15,833 nucleotides of DNA from assembly GCA_943331855.1 (NCBI GenBank), contig CALQNE010000050.1:1-15833 (forward strand), written 5' to 3'. The stretch comes from Bordetella parapertussis. GTDB taxonomy: Bacteria > Pseudomonadota > Gammaproteobacteria > Burkholderiales > Burkholderiaceae_B. The notes under the pieces are model-generated. The model had not been told where the DNA came from. It did no database searches and worked only from the letters and a program-made list of their open reading frames with translations. Shown here in pieces: positions 7,186 to 15,780 of this stretch; the first letter of the stretch is position 1, and every line of letters begins with the position of its first letter. Position numbers and translations under genes: made by a program.

Positions 7186-8513
7186 GGCTCAGGCATAAAG
7201 TTTGCCATCAGCACCTGTGCGGCCTGTTTGCCACTGCGCACTGCGCCCTCAAGCACCGCCGGGTAGCCTGTATCGGTCCAGTCACCCGCCAGACTCAGGC
7301 GCGGCCAAGGGCTTTGATTTGAAGGGCGCTGTAGACCAGGCACAGCGGCAAAGGTTGCTCGCTTTTCAACAATCAATCGATGCGTTTTGATCGCGGGCAT
7401 TGGCGCGTATCCTGCGCGACGCAAACCTGGATGGCGTAGCGTTTGTTCGCGAATCTGAGTGCCGATGCGCTCAATAAATTGTGCTCGATCGTGTTTTAAA
7501 AAATCTTCCGCATCACTGATCACTATACTGAACTGATCAGAAGTTTGAGGACGTTTAAATACCCATTGTCCGACGTGTCCGCGCGCGGCGTCTTCGTCAA
7601 GCAACATGATCGCTTGCGGTAGATCCCAGTGCGACTCAAGTTGCAATGTCAGCGTTGCTATGGCGCGATAGCAAAAAGCGTTGAGTTGCACGAATAACTG
7701 ATCGCTTTGATATGTGACAGTTTCTGGCTTTAGTATGCGTGCGCAGGCATAGGGCGGCGTTGCCAAGATGCAGCCCTCAAACGCTTCCCCATCGATGAGG
7801 ACTGCTGCGGCTGTGGGTATGATTTCTCGTACGATATGACGGTAACGCATATTGACCGTGTCGGCTGCGGCTTGTGGCCAGAGCGTGGTCAGATCCACTT
7901 TGGGGATCAGCATGTCTGAATGTGCGCGAGGCGCATCCAAGCTATCGCGTAAGACGTTTAAAAATAATTGTGCGCACGCTTGATCGGTTGCTGTATTTAA
8001 CGAAGCTAAGCACAGTGGTATCCAGAGGTGCTGACAAATCCGGTCAGACTGTTGGTGTTGATTGAGTAGTTGGGCGACGCTCGTCATGGCTGGTGCTTGC
8101 CAATGATTGCGTTTGAGTGCGAACATCATGCGCAGTGCTCGCCAACGATCCTGCCAAGTTAGGCCTTTTGCATTTAGTAGCCCAGCAAGCATGTGAAAGG
8201 GGGCAATCAGCGCTGGGGCTCTGAGACGAAAAACGCCATCAGCACTTTCTAGATGCAGTGCCTGCCTGACGATAAATTCGTGGGTGGATTGCTGTGGATG
8301 CAGTGTTTGCATCAAGGCAAGCGTTTCGGTATAGGCGCCCAACAACAAGTGTTGGCCGTTGTCGATCGCGCCCATTTGTGTGTCATCGACGCGCCGAGCT
8401 CGACCGCCTGCAATGGGGGCCGCTTCAAAGACGGTGACCTCAGCCCCTAATGATTTCAGTGTGACCGCAGCAGACAGGCCGGCCCAGCCAGCACCGACCA
8501 CGGCAAGCTTCAT
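7182..8513 (-). CDS. hpnE: hydroxysqualene dehydroxylase HpnE
   Basis: A 443-residue FAD-dependent oxidoreductase of the phytoene desaturase/amine oxidase group. Established HpnE proteins reduce hydroxysqualene to squalene, the third step after HpnD and HpnC. The N-terminal dinucleotide-binding motif is VVGAGWAGLSAA (GxGxxG at 7-12), with E30 for the ribose and GGRAR at 36-40; the C-terminal FAD segment is SLAGDWTDTGYPAVLEGAVRSG. The start chosen is ATG at 8513, where the family N-terminus MKLAVVGAG begins, and it overlaps the hpnD stop by four bases (ATGA). A longer in-frame extension to 8636 runs through hpnD and has no family support. It is the last gene of the hpnCDE operon. Confidence 0.93.
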   Translation of the reverse strand: MKLAVVGAGWAGLSAAVTLKSLGAEVTVFEAAPIAGGRARRVDDTQMGAIDNGQHLLLGAYTETLALMQTLHPQQSTHEFIVRQALHLESADGVFRLRAPALIAPFHMLAGLLNAKGLTWQDRWRALRMMFALKRNHWQAPAMTSVAQLLNQHQQSDRICQHLWIPLCLASLNTATDQACAQLFLNVLRDSLDAPRAHSDMLIPKVDLTTLWPQAAADTVNMRYRHIVREIIPTAAAVLIDGEAFEGCILATPPYACARILKPETVTYQSDQLFVQLNAFCYRAIATLTLQLESHWDLPQAIMLLDEDAARGHVGQWVFKRPQTSDQFSIVISDAEDFLKHDRAQFIERIGTQIREQTLRHPGLRRAGYAPMPAIKTHRLIVEKRATFAAVPGLQRPSNQSPWPRLSLAGDWTDTGYPAVLEGAVRSGKQAAQVLMANFMPEP

Positions 8514-9388
8514 ATCGTTTGATTTGCTCGTTTGATCTGACGAATCACACCTGATCCCGCGCCAACAAAATTTTTCCATGCGAGCCAAAATTTGCGCATG
8601 GGTGTCAACGAAATCCGTTGATGCAAAACCTGCCACTGTTCGTGTTCAATTTCGCCAAGTAAGGCGTAATAAATAGCGGCCATCATGAGGCCTGGTCGCT
8701 GCGCGCGTTGGTCTTGATCTGGCAAAGCTGCGATCGCTTCGGCATAAAGCGTACGCGCGCGTGCCGCTTCGAAGGCCATGAGTTCACAAAACTGCTCAGA
8801 GTAATTGCCATTCAGAATATCAGCTGCGCGTACACCGAATTTTTGCAAATCGCTGATGGGTAGATAGATGCGTCCGCGGCGTGCATCGTCGCCGACATCG
8901 CGAATAATGTTGGTGAGTTGAAACGCTAAGCCGAGCTTGCTGGCGTACTGCAGGGTCGCGGCGTCTTGGTACCCGAAGATGCTAGCCGAGAGTTCGCCCA
9001 CGACACCGGCTACATGCCAGCAATAGGTTTCTAAGGCTGGCCAGTCGAGATACCGGGTTTGGTCCAGATCCATCTCCATGCCATCGATAATGGCAAGCAA
9101 ACGTTCGCGGGTGATGTCAAAAGGTTCAAGACAAGGCATCAGTGCCTTCATCACCAAGTGTTCAGCGCGATTCTCGAAAAGGGCATCGACCTGCGTACGC
9201 CACCAGGCGAGTTTGATCCGGGCGAGTGAGGAGTCGGTACATTCGTCGACCACGTCGTCCACTTCGCGACAAAACGCATAGAGTGCCGTAATTGCTTGGC
9301 GACGAGCGGGCGGTAAAAAGAGAAAGGCGTAATAAAAGCTTGATCCGCTCTTGGCTGCTTTGTCCTGACAGTATTCTTGAGGGGTCAT
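8510..9388 (-). CDS. hpnD: presqualene diphosphate synthase HpnD
   Basis: A 292-residue trans-isoprenyl diphosphate synthase of the squalene/phytoene synthase family. HpnD joins two farnesyl diphosphates to presqualene diphosphate. The two aspartate-rich Mg/diphosphate motifs are CREVDDVVDE (D44, D45, D48) and IIRDVGDDARRGRIYLP (D164, D168); the FxYAFxFLP segment near the N-terminus is typical of HpnD. The start is ATG at 9388, which gives the family N-terminus MTPQEYCQDKA; an upstream start at 9430 would overlap hpnC by 37 bases and adds unmatched residues. The ribosome site is weak, so translation may depend on coupling to hpnC, which ends five bases upstream. HpnC and HpnD are paralogues; the assignment rests on the N-terminus and on gene order. 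Confidence 0.93.
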   Translation of the reverse strand: MTPQEYCQDKAAKSGSSFYYAFLFLPPARRQAITALYAFCREVDDVVDECTDSSLARIKLAWWRTQVDALFENRAEHLVMKALMPCLEPFDITRERLLAIIDGMEMDLDQTRYLDWPALETYCWHVAGVVGELSASIFGYQDAATLQYASKLGLAFQLTNIIRDVGDDARRGRIYLPISDLQKFGVRAADILNGNYSEQFCELMAFEAARARTLYAEAIAALPDQDQRAQRPGLMMAAIYYALLGEIEHEQWQVLHQRISLTPMRKFWLAWKNFVGAGSGVIRQIKRANQTI

Positions 9389-9393
9389 GTTTT

Positions 9394-10227
9394 TTAGCTT
9401 CGCAGTGCACGAGCGAACATAAGCACCCAATCAGGCGCGCCAAGGGTTGGTCGGTGTCGAAACACGTCAAATTGAACGTGTTCGATTTTTTCGAGAATAC
9501 GCAGTCCGCCTTGCACAATGAGCCTAAGTTCGAGTCCGATGCGACCAGGGAGTTTTCGCCCGAGGGGTTGGCCAGAGTGTAACAAGCCCCGACAGGCATT
9601 GACCTGATCTTGCATTAATTCCCTCCACGCGCGATTGGTTGTGCCCGTTGCAATTGAATCCTCGGTGACCCCGAAACGTGCCAATTCTTGTTGGGGTAAG
9701 TAAATCCGGTTTTTCCCCCAGTCAATCGCGACATCCTGTAAAAAGTTGATCCGTTGCAACGCGGTGCAAATTGCATCGGATTGCGCGAGGGTCTCTCTAT
9801 TGACTGCGGCATAAAGGTGCAACATTAATCGACCGACTGGATTGGCAGAACGTTTGCAATAGTCGTCGAGCGTGAGTTGGTCTGGGTAGCGCTTTTGGAC
9901 AATATCTTGCTCAAAGGCCGATAACAGGTTTTCAAAGGGCTCGAGCGGCAGTTGATGTGCGGCAATGGTCTGCGCGAGTGGAGTAAATATTTCAACCAAA
10001 GCGCTATGAGATGCCGGTTGGTGCTCGGCTTCTGGAGTTTGGCAGGCTTGAAGGCATTGGCGATAGATCTGCAAGGCGCTTAGGCGTTGGGCGTTAGTTG
10101 CGTCGCCTTCGTCGGCGATGTCATCAGCGCTGCGGGCGAAGCGATAGATGTTCAGAACAGCCTGGCGCAAGTGTTTGGGCAGTAAAAATGAAGCAACGGG
10201 AAAGTTTTCGTAGTGATTGGTCGACAT
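9394..10227 (-). CDS. hpnC: hydroxysqualene synthase HpnC
   Basis: A 277-residue squalene/phytoene synthase family member. HpnC converts presqualene diphosphate to hydroxysqualene. It starts with the HpnC-type N-terminus HYENFPVASFLLPKHLR, then RSADDIADEGD as the first aspartate motif (D35, D36, D39) and FLQDVAIDWGKNRIYLP as the second (D165, D169). The motif differs from HpnD, with DVAIDWGKN in place of DVGDDARRG. It leads the hpnCDE operon and is transcribed away from the SDR gene across a 162-base gap to the SDR start. No clear Shine-Dalgarno sequence precedes the ATG and no convincing promoter could be placed. Confidence 0.93.
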   Translation of the reverse strand: MSTNHYENFPVASFLLPKHLRQAVLNIYRFARSADDIADEGDATNAQRLSALQIYRQCLQACQTPEAEHQPASHSALVEIFTPLAQTIAAHQLPLEPFENLLSAFEQDIVQKRYPDQLTLDDYCKRSANPVGRLMLHLYAAVNRETLAQSDAICTALQRINFLQDVAIDWGKNRIYLPQQELARFGVTEDSIATGTTNRAWRELMQDQVNACRGLLHSGQPLGRKLPGRIGLELRLIVQGGLRILEKIEHVQFDVFRHRPTLGAPDWVLMFARALRS

Positions 10228-10389
10228 ATTTTGAGTTCAAATTGCTCTGGTACGCGTGATTTAACCAAGCAACACTTGATTTTTGCCCAATTAGCCCCTA
10301 AAAGGCCCTTGTATCGTCATTCTGGCAGCACTTTAGCTGCGGTAGACTAGCACTAACAGGCGCCTTTGTGCGCTGGCTCGGAGAGCAGG
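10228..10389. other. divergent intergenic region between hpnC and the SDR gene
   Basis: These 162 bases must hold promoters for both directions. A perfect five-base inverted repeat, GCAGC (10325-10329) and GCTGC (10336-10340) with a six-base spacer, lies just before TAGACT (10343-10348), a possible -10 for the SDR gene. No good -35 is paired with it. Nothing convincing was found for hpnC. Confidence 0.3.
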
Positions 10390-10392
10390 TTG
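10380..10392 (+). promoter_or_regulatory. Shine-Dalgarno site that decides the SDR TTG start
   Basis: GGAGAG at 10380-10385 lies four bases before TTG (10390-10392), which gives six bases from the GGAG core. It supports the TTG as start in the absence of any nearby ATG. Confidence 0.6.
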
Positions 10393-11109
10393 AAAGATAG
10401 TTGTGTATTAATTACCGGTGCAACAAAAGGAATCGGCTGGGCGCTCACACAAAGGCTGGCTGACCTCGGTTGCCACGTGGTCGGTATTGCCCGTAATACG
10501 GCTGAAATAGATTTCCCTGGCTATTTGTACGAATGCGACTTGTCCGACGCAGGTCAAACACAAGACGTATTACAGGTCATCCGCGACAAATTTCCGGTCG
10601 ATGCGGTGGTCAATAATGTCGGCTCTGCGATCTCACAACCGCTCGGCTCGGTTGAATTGTCTGCCCTATACGAGACCTTTGATCTGAACGTGCGCACGGC
10701 TGTTCAGGTCACTCAAGCGTTTGTTGAGTCGATGAAAGTGCGTCGCAGTGGTCGAATCATCAATCTTTGCAGCTTAGCGGTACGTGGTGCGCGGGATGCG
10801 ACTAGCTACGCGGCGGCCAAAAGCGCCATTATTGGCTGCACAAAGACTTGGGCCCTGGATTTGGCCGAATACGGGATCACGGTGAATGCAGTGGCACCTG
10901 GGGCAATTGACACTGAGCTCTTTATGAACGCAATGCCCACGGCAGATGTCGCGTCTACCGCTGCGAATATGGTCCCGATGGGGCGCCTGGGTACAGCAAA
11001 TGAGGTAGCCGCGCTGATCAGCTTCTTGCTGTCAGCTGAAGCCGGTTTCATCACGGGTCAGATTATCGGGATTGATGGTGGGGGCAGTTTAGGTAGCACC
11101 GCGTCGTAA
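10390..11109 (+). CDS. SDR-family NAD(P)-dependent oxidoreductase, TTG start
   Basis: A 239-residue classical short-chain dehydrogenase/reductase. Motifs: TGATKGIG (9-16) for cofactor binding, NNVGSA for the Rossmann core, catalytic S128 in INLCSLAV, Y140 and K144 in YAAAK, and PGAIDTELF after the catalytic site. It resembles FabG-like reductases, but the substrate cannot be predicted; a role in fatty acid synthesis is not shown. No ATG exists near the conserved N-terminus. TTG at 10390 is preferred because GGAGAG (10380-10385) sits at ideal spacing; a TTG at 10366 lacks one. It is divergent from hpnC and 52 bases upstream of radA, so it may be monocistronic or co-transcribed with radA. Confidence 0.88.
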   Translation: MKDSCVLITGATKGIGWALTQRLADLGCHVVGIARNTAEIDFPGYLYECDLSDAGQTQDVLQVIRDKFPVDAVVNNVGSAISQPLGSVELSALYETFDLNVRTAVQVTQAFVESMKVRRSGRIINLCSLAVRGARDATSYAAAKSAIIGCTKTWALDLAEYGITVNAVAPGAIDTELFMNAMPTADVASTAANMVPMGRLGTANEVAALISFLLSAEAGFITGQIIGIDGGGSLGSTAS

Positions 11110-11161
11110 TCTTTAGTCTCTTCGTCATGGCACGCAGACCAAGCGTTGGTTAAACTAACCC

Positions 11162-12526
11162 ATGGCCAAAATTAAAACGATTTTTACCTGCACTGAGTGT
11201 GGCGGCATCAGCCCAAAGTGGCTGGGCCAGTGTCCGCATTGCAATGCGTGGAACACGCTCGAAGAATCGCAAGATGCGGGCCCTGCGGGACACGCTGAGC
11301 ACCGCTACGCACCCATAGCGGGTTCAGCGCCATTGCGTAGTTTGTCAGATGTCGAAGCGCTTGAGCTGCCGCGCATCTCGACGGGCATTGCTGAGTTTGA
11401 TCGTGTGCTGGGTGGCGGCTTGGTGGCAGGTGCCGTGGTTTTAATTGGTGGCGATCCAGGTATCGGTAAGTCAACCTTGTTGCTTCAGGCGCTCGTCGCG
11501 ATGTCGGGTCAATCCCGTGTGTTGTATGTGACGGGTGAAGAGTCGGCTGAACAAGTCGCTTTGCGCGCCAGGCGGCTGGGGCTTTCTGGTGGATCTGTTG
11601 ATCTATTTGCCGAAATTCGACTAGAAGCGATTCAGCACGCCTTGCTAGAACAAAAGCCGGCCGTGGCCGTCATCGATTCGATACAAACAATCTATTCGAG
11701 TGAACTGACTGCTGCACCGGGTTCGGTGTCGCAAGTTAAAGAGTGTGCGGCGCAATTAACGCGCCTGGCTAAACAAGCGGGGATTCCGATCGTCATGATC
11801 GGTCATGTCACGAAAGATGGTACGTTGGCCGGCCCACGAGTGCTTGAGCACATCGTTGATACCGTGCTGTATTTTGAGGGTGATACGCACTCGTCGTTTC
11901 GTCTTGTGCGTGCTTTTAAAAATCGCTTTGGTGCGGTCAATGAGTTAGGCGTTTTTGCGATGACTGATCGCGGATTACGAGGGGTTTCTAATCCTTCAGC
12001 TTTATTTTTATCGCAACACACCAACGAGGTATCGGGGTCATGCGTCATGGCCACGCAAGAAGGTACGCGACCGCTTTTGGTCGAGATCCAGGCGCTGGTT
12101 GACACCGCGCATGTTCCAAATCCGCGTCGCCTGTCGGTTGGACTAGAGGGTAATCGCTTGGCGATGCTGCTGGCGGTTCTGCATCGCCATGCTGGCGTGT
12201 CGACGTTTGACCAAGACGTGTTCGTGAATGCGGTGGGTGGTGTGCGAATCACCGAGCCCGCAGCGGATCTTGCGGTGTTGTTAGCCATTATTTCTTCTTT
12301 GCGTGATCGACCACTGCCCAAAGGGTTGATTGCGTTTGGCGAAGTTGGCTTGGCTGGCGAAGTCAGACCAGCACCGCGTGGGCAAGAGCGTTTGCGCGAA
12401 GCCGCTAAGTTAGGATTTTCAGTGGCGATTATCCCTAAGGCAAATGCGCCACGCCAACCAATTGAAGGCTTAGAGGTCTGGGCTGTTGATCGTTTACAAG
12501 ACGCGCTTGATCGGTTACGCGCATAA
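11162..12526 (+). CDS. radA: DNA repair protein RadA (Sms)
   Basis: A 454-residue RecA-related ATPase that helps process recombination intermediates by driving branch migration. The N-terminal zinc finger has C10, C13, C24 and C27 (CTECGG...CPHC). Walker A is GGDPGIGKST with K103 and T105, the RadA-specific KNRFG motif is at 253-257, and the C-terminal half is the Lon-like domain (VGGVRITEPAADLAVLLA and GEVGLAGEVR). The length matches the usual 450-460 residues. No strong ribosome site precedes the ATG; a short inverted repeat GGTTA-AAC-TAACC ends one base before it. The permease gene starts nine bases after its stop. Confidence 0.97.
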   Translation: MAKIKTIFTCTECGGISPKWLGQCPHCNAWNTLEESQDAGPAGHAEHRYAPIAGSAPLRSLSDVEALELPRISTGIAEFDRVLGGGLVAGAVVLIGGDPGIGKSTLLLQALVAMSGQSRVLYVTGEESAEQVALRARRLGLSGGSVDLFAEIRLEAIQHALLEQKPAVAVIDSIQTIYSSELTAAPGSVSQVKECAAQLTRLAKQAGIPIVMIGHVTKDGTLAGPRVLEHIVDTVLYFEGDTHSSFRLVRAFKNRFGAVNELGVFAMTDRGLRGVSNPSALFLSQHTNEVSGSCVMATQEGTRPLLVEIQALVDTAHVPNPRRLSVGLEGNRLAMLLAVLHRHAGVSTFDQDVFVNAVGGVRITEPAADLAVLLAIISSLRDRPLPKGLIAFGEVGLAGEVRPAPRGQERLREAAKLGFSVAIIPKANAPRQPIEGLEVWAVDRLQDALDRLRA

Positions 12527-12535
12527 AAAGACGCA

Positions 12536-15022
12536 ATGAACATTTTTAAACTCACTTTCAAACAGGCTTGGCGTGATGCGCGGGCGGGTGATTTACGCTT
12601 GCTTGCTCTTGCTGTGATTGTGGCCGTGGGTGCGATCACTAGCGTGGGCTTTTTAGCTGACCGCGTCGGCCGAGCGCTTGAGCGTGACGCTGCGCAGATG
12701 CTTGGTGCAGACTTGGTATTTGAATCTGATACACCGGTACCAGAAGACTTTTTGACGCAAGCGCGTTCGCGTGCGTTAAAAACCGCGCTGACATGGCAGT
12801 TTCCGTCCATGGTTGGTTCAAACGATCAGCTGGTGCTTTCATCGTTAAAGGCAGTGCAAGCAGATTACCCGTTGCGCGGTAGCTTACGCACAACAACGGC
12901 TATTGCTGGACCAGATCAGGTGACTCAAATTGCACCGAGTGTGGGTGAAGTCTGGGTTGACGCGCCAATTTTGGGACAAACGAGCCTTCAGATTGGTCAG
13001 GAGCTCAAGGTGGGTGATGTGACGCTCACGATTTCGCGGGTGATTACCTACGAACCCGACCGCGGTCCACAGTTTGTGAATTTGGCGCCTCGAGCGATGT
13101 TTCGTGCTGAGGATTTAGCCCGCACAGGATTGATCGCACCCGGCAGTCGGGTGCGCCATTCATTGTTGGTTGCAGGTGATGCGACTGCGGTTCAGTCGTA
13201 TCGTGCGTGGCTCGAAGCCCAAATGAAAGGCGGTCAAAAAATCCTGACCATCGAAGCAGGGCGTCCTGAAATTCGCCGTTCACTTGACCGAGCCCAACAG
13301 TTTTTAGCGCTGGTAGCGATGTTGGCCGTATTTATTGCCGCAGTCGCTGTGGCACTGGCTGCGAGACGGTTCAGCCAGCGTCACCGGCAAAGTATCGCGT
13401 TGATGCGCTGCCTGGGAGCCACCCAGGGCACGGTTTCGCGTATCGTGATGGGTGAATTTATTTTAGTAGGCATAACGGGGTCACTCATTGGCACGTTGCT
13501 GGGTTGGGGTGCCCAGTTTTTGATGATCGGTGCGTTGGGTGATTTGATCGGAGCAGATTTACCCTCGGCATCCTGGATGCCTGCCTTGCAAGGCTTATTC
13601 GCTGGGCTCTGGCTGTTGCTCACGTTCGCGTGGCCGCCGTTACAGGCTCTTCGGCGGGTTGCGCCCACCCAAATTTTTAGAGCTAGCCACCCGCGCGTGC
13701 CCACACGCAGCCTGTTAGGTTATCTGTTTGGCGTGGCAGGTTTTTCCTTGCTGATGTGGTGGATCGCAAATGATCTTAAGTTGGGCGTGGGTCTGGCCTT
13801 AGGCTTTTTAGTTGCCTCGTTATTGTTTGGGGCGGTCAGTGCTGCCGCATTGTGGGCGCTTGCATTGCTGCGTCAATATTTAGGCGCGTTTCCGGTGTTG
13901 CGTTTTGCCATTACGGGCGTTGTGCGTCGGCGTGCAGCGACCATCGCACAAACCAGTGCATTAGCCGTGGGCATGATGGCGATCTTGTTGTTGACCATTG
14001 TTCGCACCGACTTGCTTGCGGGTTGGCAACGTACCTTGCCGCCCGATGCACCCAATCGCTTTCTGATCAATGTGCAACCGGATCAAGTTGACGGTGTCAG
14101 GCAAGCGCTGCTCGATGCAGGTATGGATCGTGTGGTGATGTCGCCCATGGTGAGGGGAAGACTCCTGTCACGTAACGCAGTGCCCTTAAATGCAAGTGAT
14201 TACACTGAAGAGCGAGCGCAGCGTTTGATCGAACGCGAGTTTAATTTGTCGTACGCTGCGCAGTTGCCTGAACCGGGTCAGGTAGTCGCGGGCCGTGATC
14301 TGATATCGGATGCCTTCGAGGTATCTCTTGAAACTGGATTGGCTAAAACACTGAAGCTGCAGCTTGGTGATCTTTTAGAATTTGACGTTGCGGGCCAGGT
14401 TGTCAACGTGACGGTAACAAGCTTGCGTCGAGTCGACTGGGATTCAATGCGCGCAAACTTTTTTGCGATCATGACGCCAGCCTCTTTAAAGGCCGCGCCG
14501 CAAACGTATATGACTGCATTTCATTTGCAACCTGAACAAACTGAGCGGCTACAAAAGCTTGTGCAAAAATTTCCTAACTTGACCGTTTTTGATGTGGGTG
14601 CAATCCTGGGGCAATTGCAGAGCATTCTAGATAAAGTATCTGTGGCTGTTCAAGGCTTATTTGTGTTCTCGCTCTTTGCCGGTGCGTTGGTGTTGGCCGC
14701 CGCCCTGTCTGCCACCCGAGACGAACGCGTGCGTGAGGCGGCCTTAATGCGGGCACTTGGGGCATCGCGACGGCAGTTGGCAACGGCGCAACGTATTGAA
14801 CTGCTAGCTGTTGGGGCACTTGCGGGCGTGTTGGCTGCAGGTGGAGCGACTCTTGCCGCCTGGGCACTGTCCACTTGGCTCTTCGAATTCAATATGCGGT
14901 TTACCCTGTGGCCCTGGTTGCTTGGTATCGCGTTTTGTATGTTTGGTGCGTGGCTGGCTGGGGCTTTGGCTTTACGCGGGGTCTTGCAGACACCGCCCCT
15001 GACCATTTTGCGTCAGGCCTGA
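12536..15022 (+). CDS. FtsX-family ABC transporter permease, YbbP-like
   Basis: An 828-residue inner-membrane protein. Hydrophobic segments lie at about 21-40, 255-276, 305-330, 350-370, 395-412, 417-440, 470-490, 703-725, 755-780 and 790-812. That is ten helices in two FtsX/MacB-type halves with extracytoplasmic domains at about 41-250 and 491-700. The duplicated coupling motifs are SIALMRCLGATQG (286-298) and EAALMRALGASRRQL (735-749). Architecture and length match E. coli YbbP (about 800 residues), whose ATPase YbbA is encoded beside it; no ATPase gene is in this window. Substrate unknown; export of lipids or envelope molecules is only a family-based guess. It lies between radA (9-base gap) and the KDO kinase (2-base gap). 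Confidence 0.9.
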   Translation: MNIFKLTFKQAWRDARAGDLRLLALAVIVAVGAITSVGFLADRVGRALERDAAQMLGADLVFESDTPVPEDFLTQARSRALKTALTWQFPSMVGSNDQLVLSSLKAVQADYPLRGSLRTTTAIAGPDQVTQIAPSVGEVWVDAPILGQTSLQIGQELKVGDVTLTISRVITYEPDRGPQFVNLAPRAMFRAEDLARTGLIAPGSRVRHSLLVAGDATAVQSYRAWLEAQMKGGQKILTIEAGRPEIRRSLDRAQQFLALVAMLAVFIAAVAVALAARRFSQRHRQSIALMRCLGATQGTVSRIVMGEFILVGITGSLIGTLLGWGAQFLMIGALGDLIGADLPSASWMPALQGLFAGLWLLLTFAWPPLQALRRVAPTQIFRASHPRVPTRSLLGYLFGVAGFSLLMWWIANDLKLGVGLALGFLVASLLFGAVSAAALWALALLRQYLGAFPVLRFAITGVVRRRAATIAQTSALAVGMMAILLLTIVRTDLLAGWQRTLPPDAPNRFLINVQPDQVDGVRQALLDAGMDRVVMSPMVRGRLLSRNAVPLNASDYTEERAQRLIEREFNLSYAAQLPEPGQVVAGRDLISDAFEVSLETGLAKTLKLQLGDLLEFDVAGQVVNVTVTSLRRVDWDSMRANFFAIMTPASLKAAPQTYMTAFHLQPEQTERLQKLVQKFPNLTVFDVGAILGQLQSILDKVSVAVQGLFVFSLFAGALVLAAALSATRDERVREAALMRALGASRRQLATAQRIELLAVGALAGVLAAGGATLAAWALSTWLFEFNMRFTLWPWLLGIAFCMFGAWLAGALALRGVLQTPPLTILRQA

Positions 15023-15024
15023 GC

Positions 15025-15780
15025 ATGACACTCAACTCAACGCATACGTCTGATCCAAGCATTTGCCCGGTCTCTGTTGAGCGGTCGGCAACGGTGCTTG
15101 AGCAAACGCTGGATCAAACCTACCTGCGCTACGACAGCATGCTCACCGAACCGTTCTTGGATCGTTTTGATCCAAGTTATCCTCCCTCAAAGGCGCAAGT
15201 CGTACCTTCAGGTGGACGCGCGGCTGCTTGGTTTATTCAACTCTCGCCGTTTGAGGCCGTTCTACGGCACTTTAGACGCGGTGGTCTGATGCGCCACCTT
15301 GTGCGCGACCGTTATATTTGGACGGGACTTGCACATACGCGCTCATTCGCCGAGTTTGATTTGTTACGCCAGATGTGGCTCGCGGGTTTGCCAGTGCCGC
15401 GTCCCTTGGGTGCCGCAGTGTGGCGTGAGGGCTTGACTTATCGCGCCGCAATGTTGACGCAACGTATTCCTAATGCCCAGCCGCTCGCGCTACGTCATGA
15501 ACCAAGTGTCTGGCACGAAGCCGGTCGCGTGATTGCACAGATGCATCAGTTTGGTGTGTGGCACGCCGATTTAAATGTCTTTAATCTGTTGGTGGATGCA
15601 CACGATCAGGTTTGGATCATTGACCTGGATCGCGGACGCCGAGCCGGATTGACCGATGTACAGCGTGCCGAAAATCTCTCACGTATGTTGCGTTCTGTGC
15701 GTAAAGTGGTTCCCGAGCGCGAGTCCAGCTGTTGGCGCTCACTGAAGCAAGGATATCAAGCCCTTGCCAAGCAGGGCTAA
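15025..15780 (+). CDS. kdkA: 3-deoxy-D-manno-octulosonic acid kinase (KdkA/WaaP-like)
   Basis: A 251-residue small-molecule kinase with a protein-kinase-like fold that phosphorylates a KDO residue of lipid A-KDO in the LPS inner core. Conserved segments are LRHFRRGGLMRHLVRDRY (80-97), TRSFAEFDLLRQMWLAGLPVP, and HADLNVFNLLVD with catalytic D182. DLDR (200-203) replaces the DFG motif, as in the family. The start is ATG at 15025, two bases after the permease stop; an earlier in-frame ATG at 14875 lies wholly inside the permease gene and its residues match nothing in KdkA. The N-terminus before residue 40 is variable. A single KDO kinase fits a Haemophilus/Bordetella-type core with one KDO. KdkA versus another WaaP-like core kinase is not fully settled. 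Confidence 0.85.
   Translation: MTLNSTHTSDPSICPVSVERSATVLEQTLDQTYLRYDSMLTEPFLDRFDPSYPPSKAQVVPSGGRAAAWFIQLSPFEAVLRHFRRGGLMRHLVRDRYIWTGLAHTRSFAEFDLLRQMWLAGLPVPRPLGAAVWREGLTYRAAMLTQRIPNAQPLALRHEPSVWHEAGRVIAQMHQFGVWHADLNVFNLLVDAHDQVWIIDLDRGRRAGLTDVQRAENLSRMLRSVRKVVPERESSCWRSLKQGYQALAKQG

Noticed and set aside
8514..8636. Longer hpnE with 41 extra N-terminal residues
   Set aside because: The extension is hpnD sequence in another frame; the Rossmann motif must be near the N-terminus and the ATG at 8513 fits exactly.
11128..11144. TGGCACG upstream of radA as a sigma-54 -24 element
   Set aside because: The -12 TTGC element is absent at the required spacing.
11148..11160. GGTTA-AAC-TAACC inverted repeat before radA as an SOS (LexA) box
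   Set aside because: It lacks the CTGT-N8-ACAG pattern, and a five-base repeat is easily due to chance.
11803..12810. A 335-codon open frame on the minus strand across the end of radA and start of the permease
   Set aside because: It lies wholly antisense to two well-supported genes, is rich in Ser, Arg, Ala and Thr as expected for a codon shadow, and has no recognisable motif.
14875..15024. Longer KDO kinase starting inside the permease gene
   Set aside because: The added 50 residues are the permease C-terminus in another frame, and the ATG at 15025 fits the family length.
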